34,106 nt of DNA. It comes from an uncultured Prevotellaceae bacterium (GTDB lineage: Bacteria; Bacteroidota; Bacteroidia; Bacteroidales; Bacteroidaceae). The stretch spans positions 1-34,106 of the forward strand of contig ONSV01000011.1 in assembly GCA_900320585.1 (NCBI GenBank). Direction: 5' to 3'. Of this stretch, positions 23,401 through 29,700 are shown piece by piece. Below the pieces are notes generated by a model. The model searched no databases and had not been told where the DNA came from. It saw only the letters and a program-made list of their open reading frames with translations. How positions within the stretch are numbered: position 1 is the first letter of the stretch; each line of letters starts with the position of its first letter. Both the position numbers and the translations under genes were made by a program.

Positions 23401-24452
23401 TCAGTGGTGATGCCCACAAACCCGTATCTTAGGTTCTCGCCCCTTATCTGCAGACCGAAACTGGATGCATTCAAGTCCACTTTGTCATCGAGCAGAATGG
23501 CATTGAATCCATATTCCTCAGGATAGTGACTCGGACTGTACCATCCATCGGCGCATGTCAGTTGGGTGTCGAAAGTGCAGGCATACTTCCGGGTCTCCTT
23601 GCGTGCATGTTTGAAGTCGAAGTTCACTAGGTGCTGATAACCCCTGAATATCTCGTCGCAGAACGCCTGCTGGCTCAAGCCGTTCATCCTCTTATAGGTC
23701 ATCACGGGGTCTTCGCCGATGCGCCCCTGCCGGTAGAGTTCAGCGATGCTCTTTCGCCCATGCAGGTCGCTCCACCATTGTATGACATAGGGCGAGTGGT
23801 AGATATTGTCCAAATGCAGGAAAGCCTTGTGCGTGAGGTTCTTGAAGGCCTCGAAATGGTAGTTCTCATCGGTCAGCCAGTCGGGGTTCACCTGCCAGAG
23901 CATCCACTGGCTGGTCATCTCGAAGAAACCGCTGCCACCCCAGGCGTCACCTACCGAGTCGGCGGGAATCTGGAGTTGGAACGAGTGCCCCAGCTCATGG
24001 GCCATGCAGTTCATCTTCGTGTCCTGGATGCGGTTGGGGGCCACCCAGAGGGCGCCGATGAAGTTGTCGTAGGTGCCGCCATAGGCGGTGCCGTCGAGCG
24101 AGTACGTCACCATGACCATCATCTTGTAGTCATCGCATTTCGAGCCGGGCCTCGAGAATTCCAGGGTGTCGCGGAAGAAAGTGTAGAACGACTGCACCTT
24201 ATGGCACAGGTTCTCCATGCTGAAGGCCATCGGCTTGCCATCGAGCAGGGGCGGATTGGCGGTATCGTTGCCGAAACCACGCTCCCACATGAAGATCAGG
24301 TCGTCGGTCTCTACAGAGCGTTTCATACTCCACTGCGAGGTGTCGGCCTGCAGGTCCATCTTGCGCAGGTCTTCTGGGATATAGATTTTCTTCTGTGCTT
24401 GCAGGTGGCACACGAGCGCCATCATCACTGCCAGTAGTGCTGTTTTTTTCAT
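20487..24452 (-). CDS. Secreted fusion: DUF6055-like metallopeptidase, GH43, CBM32-like, LamG-like, beta-sandwich
   Basis: A 1321-aa exported enzyme with signal peptide (1-20). Domains: (1) about 25-410, DUF6055-like putative zinc peptidase with HELGHSFQ (H152, E153, H156) and candidate third ligand E178 in ExxSQW; (2) about 425-735, glycoside hydrolase 43 five-blade propeller with the three acids D438 (FADP), D547 (TLDPQ) and E621 (IFEAP), plus a family-typical HGPGHHS; (3) about 740-880, F5/8C/CBM32-like sugar-binding domain; (4) about 905-1120, LamG-like domain; (5) about 1130-1321, DUF1349/xylosidase-C-like beta-sandwich. GH43 enzymes are mainly arabinofuranosidases, xylosidases or galactanases; the subfamily is not resolved. 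A peptidase fused to such a glycosidase points to a glycoprotein substrate. I chose the start at 24452 for its signal peptide; the frame reaches 24626 inside cotH. Confidence 0.88.
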   Translation of the reverse strand: MKKTALLAVMMALVCHLQAQKKIYIPEDLRKMDLQADTSQWSMKRSVETDDLIFMWERGFGNDTANPPLLDGKPMAFSMENLCHKVQSFYTFFRDTLEFSRPGSKCDDYKMMVMVTYSLDGTAYGGTYDNFIGALWVAPNRIQDTKMNCMAHELGHSFQLQIPADSVGDAWGGSGFFEMTSQWMLWQVNPDWLTDENYHFEAFKNLTHKAFLHLDNIYHSPYVIQWWSDLHGRKSIAELYRQGRIGEDPVMTYKRMNGLSQQAFCDEIFRGYQHLVNFDFKHARKETRKYACTFDTQLTCADGWYSPSHYPEEYGFNAILLDDKVDLNASSFGLQIRGENLRYGFVGITTDDEEIYGDINASSFTIPQAKRLRHLYLIVMGAPTLHEQIPMPTEENPDPKMELKEFPYSFKVSAQLPGTAQWNTPGAGNPFIPGYFADPTIRKFGDTYYLYATTDGTGNGYGPAQVWVSKDFCNWKNMVMNWPTTEVVWAPDVVQQADGTFRYYYCEPCNINVGESQSPIGPWHNILGKEDAVMVPDRYVHNVITLDPQLFRDDDGQEYLYFTTWGIYDGFGCGVAKLSGRKPAGGDARSWREDAPHPIAADEFFSEKRIIPNTELKDIFEAPFVFKRSDTYYFTYSSGSCHNHTYRVQYATSKVGPMGPFEYKGCILETNADGTVHGPGHHSILEENGHYYIVYHRHNNPHSVHGFNRQVCIDELLFDAKGNILQVVPTHDARNVGLIGSRPHKNLAFGAKVTASSFYDGWFKPEYAVDDNNGTLWKARRTNWDGGKHDEWLQIDLGKATKFNEVWIQFEYPTFFYQYMIETSVDGKKWTVYADRTANTMQGSPMIDRKKTKARYLRITITDTQKNGHMPAIWNVKVWQKAPQLPDTDVESNDGYPGMHQKDVEAKARLQNACITFDARKMGEGKHEPMDVNEVVTTEGSRLIANKPLRLRVKDGRWALFFNGSQSLSSEGPLSEVYRYNAPYTISAWALQTEVGPVPTLVSLSSSHADLATTQLRLGSDKGAGIVNHNGTFESCGVPEAVKASEGQWHHWVVTFDGWKESIYLDGELLHEQNNFIMVRPEGKVVIGADGSGANFFRGYLSELSIRPWAITADEVKTIYDGHKDEHQPSLGDDDFDESDPDSRFSLAADMKPVFEKQEEETLSATSADFLSDPLKNGAHMCREVEGDFVMIAHFVDMEGLEEHKVKGYNECGLLVSEAGKMYQLGVFPLYNCGNMFTITDGEARPQFPNYKGYEFDRILQFERRGNQLFARTSNDGKTWHNMPGSPVEVAAPHLHVGIYQTTYSGNLSWAKLKNIVVYQR

Positions 24453-24471
24453 AGGTGTGGGATGGTTGTTG

Positions 24472-25836
24472 TCAGTGACCGGTGGGATAGTTGTCCACAA
24501 TGTAGTCCATATAGACCGTGCGGCTGGAAATCCATTTCTCCATGCGGTTGATTTCGGTGACATACTGCTTGTCGATGGGCCATCGACGTGCGTTGCGGGC
24601 CATGGCGTCGGCGGCAGCGGTGGCATAGCGGCGCGTCTCGGGCCAGAACTCAGCGAGTATCCTGTTGCGGATTTGCTTCCATCGTGCCTTCACCGCACTG
24701 ACGAACTCATGGCTCTTCCACATGTCGGTGAAGAAACTGGAGGTGTAGTCATAGTCGCTCACATGGCGTGCGGGGTCGGTGCCGAGCACCGTCTCGCGGT
24801 AGCTGGTGAAAAAGGTGTGGCCCGTGGTCATGTGTGCCCAGTCGAAGTCGTAGCCGGCATCGAAGTCCCAAAGCGGACCGAATGTCCAGGGCGCGTCGCC
24901 CTTGTCCTTGAAGAGGAAGATGCTGCGTGGGGCGGCCACCTCGACGTTGTAGACGAACTCCTGTATGAGCAGGTAGTCAATCATCACGGGCACGTCGCAG
25001 ATTTTCGAGAGCGCCTCGTAGTCGTGGTTCAGGATGGCGTGCTCCAGGGTGCCCAGCGCCACCCGCGCGTCGGCAGTGAGCGTGGAGGGCGTGGCATAGT
25101 CGGTGGCCTCAGGACTCTTCACGCTTACGGGCAGACGATAGACTTCCGACCAGAAGTTGTCTGTGGCTCCGGGCGATTCCGAGGGGCCGTCGTCCACGTC
25201 GAGCGAAAGCAGCCAACCTTGTTTGCCGTCGATGTTCACGCGGCTCTTGCCTTGCTCCACTTGCTCGGTCAGTTGGTATAGCCCCTTGTAGTCGCCGTTG
25301 AGGGTCACCTCCACGTAGCGGCTGTGGTTGGTGAAGGGCATGCCCAGGCCTGCTCCCATCTCGAAGACAAAGGTGTTCATGAGATGGGTGGGGTCGCGGT
25401 AGTTGGCCAGTAGCACCCAGTCCTTGTCCTCGTCAAGGCCAATCAGGGAGGCCTTCTTGTCGAGCTTGATGCGGTAGGGCTTTTTCGGGTACCATTCCCA
25501 GGTGGAGTTGCCACGTCCGCGGATACGACCCCGGCCTTCAAAGTTCCAGGCTGCCGTGTCCGACTCCACCTTGATGGTGCAGTCAAGGTAGTCTTCCTTG
25601 CGCTTGCTTGTCACCTCCGTGCCACCGTCAACGGCGATGTCGATGCGGGCCACTTGATATTTGGCCGGCACAGTTGCCAATGGTGTTTCCGGCTCGTCCT
25701 TCCTCGAGGTGTCTGTTGTGTCGGTGGGCGTTTCGGGTGTCACGGGAGGCAGGGGGGCCACAGTCCCCCCGTCGTCCTGTGAGCAACTGGCTGCCAGCAC
25801 GGTGGCAAGGCAGATGACAAACAATTGTTTTCTCAT
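24472..25836 (-). CDS. CotH-kinase-family lipoprotein
   Basis: A 454-aa protein of the CotH family, atypical secreted kinases first known from Bacillus spore coats, where CotH phosphorylates coat proteins on Ser. Family motifs: RGRGNSTW (106-113), KKPYRIKLDKK (118-128), LLANYRDPT, GLYQLTEQVE (185-194) and LWDFDAGYD (322-330), whose acids probably bind metal. The lipobox LAASC puts the lipid on C18, so it is anchored to the outer membrane facing either the periplasm or the surface. A Pro/Thr-rich linker (about 22-55) precedes the domain. Its role in a nutrient-uptake locus is not known to me; it may modify or simply bind a protein substrate. It starts 8 nt after a terminator-like T-run and ends 19 nt before the peptidase-GH43 gene. 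Confidence 0.85.
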   Translation of the reverse strand: MRKQLFVICLATVLAASCSQDDGGTVAPLPPVTPETPTDTTDTSRKDEPETPLATVPAKYQVARIDIAVDGGTEVTSKRKEDYLDCTIKVESDTAAWNFEGRGRIRGRGNSTWEWYPKKPYRIKLDKKASLIGLDEDKDWVLLANYRDPTHLMNTFVFEMGAGLGMPFTNHSRYVEVTLNGDYKGLYQLTEQVEQGKSRVNIDGKQGWLLSLDVDDGPSESPGATDNFWSEVYRLPVSVKSPEATDYATPSTLTADARVALGTLEHAILNHDYEALSKICDVPVMIDYLLIQEFVYNVEVAAPRSIFLFKDKGDAPWTFGPLWDFDAGYDFDWAHMTTGHTFFTSYRETVLGTDPARHVSDYDYTSSFFTDMWKSHEFVSAVKARWKQIRNRILAEFWPETRRYATAAADAMARNARRWPIDKQYVTEINRMEKWISSRTVYMDYIVDNYPTGH

Positions 25837-25844
25837 TGTATTTC

Positions 25845-25880
25845 AAAAAAAAGAGGCGGGTCGAAAGGTGACACCGCCCC
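25845..25880 (-). terminator. Terminator-like hairpin inside the PUL, before cotH
   Basis: On the minus strand GGGGCGGT pairs with ACCCGCCTC (25873-25880 with 25853-25861, one bulge and one A-C mismatch), followed at once by eight T residues (25845-25852). It lies 17 nt after the upstream peptidase stop and only 8 nt before the cotH ATG. No consensus promoter follows it, so cotH and the genes below it would depend on read-through. Confidence 0.65.
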
Positions 25881-25897
25881 TAAACCTAAAAAATCGG

Positions 25898-28147
25898 TCA
25901 GAATTGCATGTTCAGCGTGATGGTGGCTTTGTAGGTCTTGCCACCTTTGGTATAGACAAGAACAGGTTTCACCGTGTACTTCGTTCCGGCCTGGCTCACG
26001 CTATAGCGATGGCCGTAGGAGAGCACGAAGTTGTCTTTGTCGTACTCGAAGTATACCGGCGACGTGTTGCCCCATGGGCCGGCGTTGCCTTCGGCCGAGC
26101 ACCAGAAGCCCACGTTGGCCGTATACCTGTAGGCGATGGTTCCGTTGGGTTGCAACAGTCCAAGTACCACCTTGCCCTCGGTGGGCAGTTGCTCGGTGTC
26201 GGCGGCAATGGGCAATGTGTTGCCTGCCAGTGTGGCGGGCTGCATGGCAAAGGCCGACGCGATCTTCTCAAGGGCATCGCTGGCAGCGAAGTCGATACGG
26301 CCCAGCTCATAGACATCGAGCGAGGCGTCGCACTTCAGGTCGAAACTCAGCGCCACGTCGTGGGGCTCGGCACTCTCGTCTATATTGATGTAGCCTTTCA
26401 CACCGGTGCCGCTGAAAGCTACCTCATAGGGCCATTGCTCGTCGTCGCTCTCGTCATCGTTCCACTCATGACGGTTGTAGGTGCCTGGAGTGGCCACTAC
26501 CACGAGGTAGAGGTGGTCGGTTCCGGCTGGTACCGTCATCGAGGCCTCGCCCTTGGCACCCTTCACCATCTGGCCATATTCCACTGCCTTGCCGTCTTTG
26601 ATGGCCACGAAGCCAAAACGGAAGCTGGCGTCGGTATTCGACTGGCTGTTGTATTTGTAGGCTTTGCCCACCACTTGGTTGTCGCCATTCTTCATCTCGC
26701 CCGGGTCATCGGGTGCAAGGGCCGAACCGGGTGCAAGGGCCGAGAGGGAGGCCCTCACGGTAGTACCGGCATTAGGCACGTTGAGTTGGATGGCGTTGAA
26801 GCCTGTGGTGCCCGGACATGCGGAGTAGGCCGGACGGAAGCGGTCGCCCACCTTGAACATCTGTGTCTTGAATGCCTTGGCATTGTCGTCGGCATACTGC
26901 TGGATGCTGCCGAAGTCGTAGGTAAGCACCTTCTGGGCATACTCGGCATAGTCGTCGTAGAACTTCTGCAGGTCACCGCCACAGTAGAGGCGCGTGTAGG
27001 TCTGCAAGGGGTCCTCGGGGAATTTCGACTCGTTCCAGATACGTCCATACGACTTGACGCCGTGCTTCTGGGTGAAGTAGTACTGGAAGTAGACACTGCC
27101 ATATCGCATCCACTCATGGTTGAAATGACGGTGGAAGTTCTGCTGCCATGCGTAGAAGCTGTCAGAGAAAGTTACCTCGGGATAGTCCTGGAATGCCTGC
27201 CACTGGGCGCACTGCTCCCAATAGCTGCAACCACCACGGCCGTTCGGACCAAAGCCATAGCGGAAACCACAGTCCATGCCATACGAGGTCTCCTTGCCGT
27301 CACCGGTGAGCAGCTTGTCGCACGACACCTGGTACTGGAACGAGTGTCCTATCTCGTGGGCAATCACGCTGCCTACGGGCTTGCAGGTAGATGGGGTCAC
27401 CCACAGGGCGCCAATCACGTTGTCGTAGCCAGAGCCGGTGGCCACCCACCATTCGGGAGTGGGGTCGAGCAGGTAGATCTCCATCTTGTATTTGTCGAGC
27501 TGGCTTTTGCCCTGCCCGGTGACCACCATGCCCAGACGGGTAATGTTGGTCTCGTAGAAATGCTCTGCTTTCTGCAGCAGGTCGTCTACGTCGACGCGGT
27601 CGGCCTCGGCCAGGGAGGCAGAGTTGGGGTTGTCGCCGAAATAGGCGTCCCAGAACACGAAGAAGTGCTCACTCTGCTTGGAGCGGAACCACGACCACTT
27701 CGCGTCGTTGCGGAGCATGTCGAAGTTGAACTCCTGGGGCTTGTAGTACTTGTCGAAGTCTTTTACCTGCGACTTGTCCATAATCTCTATCGACGACGGA
27801 CCCTGGGTCACTTTCAGGAGCGTGCTGGCCGTGCCGCTGCTCACTTTGATGTTGGCCACGCGCGGGGTCTTCGTGGTGTTGCGGGTCATCTCGAAACTGA
27901 GTTTCTCCGTGCCGCCCACGCCTTTTCCGCTGACGAGCTTCAACCACTCGCCGCCATTCTCTACCGTCGCGTTCCATACGGCACGCGAGGTGACGGTGAG
28001 CGAGTAGAACGTCACGTCGTAGTCGACGTTGACCTCCGCCTCCGAGAGAGTCGGGGCGGCAGAGGTCACGTCGTTGTCGTCACTGCTGCATGCGGCAAGA
28101 ACCGCCGTAGCAAACAGGAACAGATATTTTAGAATGTTCTTTGCCAT
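25898..28147 (-). CDS. BACON / DUF6055-like metallopeptidase / DUF4859-like lipoprotein
   Basis: A 749-aa lipoprotein (lipobox LAAC, C20, followed by SSDDND, a Bacteroidetes surface-export pattern). Order: BACON-like beta-sandwich (about 33-116), then the DUF6055-like putative zinc peptidase (about 130-480) with HEIGHSFQ (H264, E265, H268) and candidate third ligand E311 in ExxAQW, then a beta-rich region and a C-terminal DUF4859-like domain (about 600-749, GFWCSAEG..WGN). The catalytic domain is paralogous to that of the GH43 fusion: both share YDN(V/F)IGALWV, HE(I/L)GHSFQ, ExxxQW and EDP-x-TY-x-R. DUF6055 has no established activity; peptidase function is inferred from HExxH. A 16-nt direct repeat at 26710-26743 makes a short duplicated SALAP linker. 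Confidence 0.82.
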   Translation of the reverse strand: MAKNILKYLFLFATAVLAACSSDDNDVTSAAPTLSEAEVNVDYDVTFYSLTVTSRAVWNATVENGGEWLKLVSGKGVGGTEKLSFEMTRNTTKTPRVANIKVSSGTASTLLKVTQGPSSIEIMDKSQVKDFDKYYKPQEFNFDMLRNDAKWSWFRSKQSEHFFVFWDAYFGDNPNSASLAEADRVDVDDLLQKAEHFYETNITRLGMVVTGQGKSQLDKYKMEIYLLDPTPEWWVATGSGYDNVIGALWVTPSTCKPVGSVIAHEIGHSFQYQVSCDKLLTGDGKETSYGMDCGFRYGFGPNGRGGCSYWEQCAQWQAFQDYPEVTFSDSFYAWQQNFHRHFNHEWMRYGSVYFQYYFTQKHGVKSYGRIWNESKFPEDPLQTYTRLYCGGDLQKFYDDYAEYAQKVLTYDFGSIQQYADDNAKAFKTQMFKVGDRFRPAYSACPGTTGFNAIQLNVPNAGTTVRASLSALAPGSALAPDDPGEMKNGDNQVVGKAYKYNSQSNTDASFRFGFVAIKDGKAVEYGQMVKGAKGEASMTVPAGTDHLYLVVVATPGTYNRHEWNDDESDDEQWPYEVAFSGTGVKGYINIDESAEPHDVALSFDLKCDASLDVYELGRIDFAASDALEKIASAFAMQPATLAGNTLPIAADTEQLPTEGKVVLGLLQPNGTIAYRYTANVGFWCSAEGNAGPWGNTSPVYFEYDKDNFVLSYGHRYSVSQAGTKYTVKPVLVYTKGGKTYKATITLNMQF

Positions 28148-28161
28148 AACAGATACCTGTT

Positions 28162-29655
28162 TTATTGGGCAGCCGTGATGTTGATGGTGATGTTGAAGGT
28201 GGCTGTGATACCATTCTTCTCAATAATCATCTTCGTCTTGATGGTCTGTCCGCTGGGGTTGCAGTTCTCCGGGTGGTTGCCTGAATAGAACGCCAGACTC
28301 TCTTCGCTGATGCCGAGATTCAGATAGACGATGGCCTCGTCGCCCCAAGTTACGCGCTGTCCCTCAACACCGAGCCAGTATCCAGGAGCATCAGCGGTAT
28401 AGGCAGGCGTACCATCCTCATTGGCATCCTTGCCAACCTCGCCGCACCACATGTTCATCTCGCCATTCTTAAGGGCGGAGAAAATCTGGTAGGTGGTCAT
28501 TTTGAAGCACTGACGGAGTTCTTCCTTCACGTCGAAGTCGTCGGTGGCACCCCAGTCGGCATCGTAAGGCTTGGTAAGGGTGATGTCTTTCTCGATGCTT
28601 GCAGGTGTTCCTTCTGGAGCTGTCTCCGGGTCCTCATATTCCTTGATTACCACGGTGATGATGTTCTCCACAATCTTGTTGTCGTACATGGCGCTGAAGT
28701 TGATGGTGACAGAGGAACCGGCAGTCATCTGTCCTGGCATCTGTCCAATCCAGATCTGCTCTTCCTGGAAGGTGGCGAAGACGCTGGCGTTGTCGCCCCA
28801 GGAGCCTGAGAAGCCCTCTTTGTCGTACCAGAAGCCAGGTGCGTCGGCACTGTACTCCTGAGCATACGAGCCGTCGGCGTTGGTACATACCCAGTCGACA
28901 TCAGCCCATGAACCAGCACCCAGAGCAGCCAGAGCGGCATTGGCGTCGAAGCCCTCCACGGGAACGGTGGCATAGGTGTCGTTGGGAGCGGTCTCCACGG
29001 TCAGCTTGTTGGAAGCCACCACGGTGGCCTTCACCTCGCCGCGAGCGCGTGCGATGGCAGTGATGACGATGGCCACGCGCTTGTCCTGATACTTCAGGGC
29101 CTCGATGAACTTCACCTGCTGGTCGGCTACCAGATGTCCGGGATACTGACCCACGTTGAAGATACCCTTGCCGTCCTCATACCAGAACTCGGCAAAGACC
29201 ATGGCTTCATCACCCCAGTTCTTCACATTGCCGTCCTTGTCCCACCAGTGGCCCCAGTAGGCTCCAGAGTTCGACGAGGTCATGTTGTCGGCATGGGTTG
29301 AGCCTTCGATGGCAAAACCAGTAACGTCGGCACCACCTTCGCCATTAAGGGCTGCACCCAGGGCATCCTTCGTGATGCCGAACTCGTTGGCAATCTTGTC
29401 CATGTCGATTTCCACTTCGGCGCCATCGTAGGAGTTGGCACTGAGATAGAACTCCACGGTGTATTCCAGAATGAGGTCGGCGTCGATGCGTTCACGCTGG
29501 GCCTGCTTGATGGAGTCCTGACGAGCCATCTCGGCAATCTCATCATCGGTTAGTGTGTGAGGTCCCCAGAAATTCTCGTTGTCTCCGCAGCTGCTGAAAA
29601 TGGCCGAGCAGCCGGCAATCAGCAGCCCACTAAGGATATATGATAACTTTTTCAT
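28162..29655 (-). CDS. Lipoprotein with three DUF4859-like repeats (SusE-position binding protein)
   Basis: A 497-aa lipoprotein occupying the position of SusE/SusF in a Sus-type operon. Two lipobox candidates exist (C16 in LIAGC and C23 in FSSC); C23, followed by GDNENF, looks more like a Bacteroidetes surface lipoprotein signal. After the signal come three tandem domains (about 57-207, 208-345, 355-497). Each has the shared core G(H/F/Y)W-x-(D/G)-x2-G, a WGD triplet (at 147, 286 and 437), then a beta-rich tail. The same domain ends the adjacent peptidase. By position it should bind the substrate on the cell surface; the ligand of DUF4859-type domains is not known to me. It lies 45 nt after susD and 14 nt before the peptidase gene. 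Confidence 0.78.
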   Translation of the reverse strand: MKKLSYILSGLLIAGCSAIFSSCGDNENFWGPHTLTDDEIAEMARQDSIKQAQRERIDADLILEYTVEFYLSANSYDGAEVEIDMDKIANEFGITKDALGAALNGEGGADVTGFAIEGSTHADNMTSSNSGAYWGHWWDKDGNVKNWGDEAMVFAEFWYEDGKGIFNVGQYPGHLVADQQVKFIEALKYQDKRVAIVITAIARARGEVKATVVASNKLTVETAPNDTYATVPVEGFDANAALAALGAGSWADVDWVCTNADGSYAQEYSADAPGFWYDKEGFSGSWGDNASVFATFQEEQIWIGQMPGQMTAGSSVTINFSAMYDNKIVENIITVVIKEYEDPETAPEGTPASIEKDITLTKPYDADWGATDDFDVKEELRQCFKMTTYQIFSALKNGEMNMWCGEVGKDANEDGTPAYTADAPGYWLGVEGQRVTWGDEAIVYLNLGISEESLAFYSGNHPENCNPSGQTIKTKMIIEKNGITATFNITINITAAQ

Positions 29656-29700
29656 AATTGTCTTCAGTTTTCAATTTTTCATATTTACAATTATTCAATC

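Noticed and set aside
20487..24452. Classical M60 (mucinase-type) peptidase assignment
   Set aside because: HExGH and the distal Glu resemble M60, but the following sequence and the second copy's much longer spacing fit DUF6055 better; noted as a possible distant relation only.
24453..24626. 58-codon N-terminal extension of the peptidase-GH43 fusion
   Set aside because: Overlaps cotH and precedes a clean signal peptide beginning at 24452.
25661..28132. 823-codon open frame on the plus strand, antisense to the DUF6055-like peptidase and cotH
   Set aside because: It mirrors well-supported minus-strand genes with recognised domains. Its translation is Val/Gly/His-rich without motifs, typical of the opposite strand of GC-rich Bacteroidales genes.
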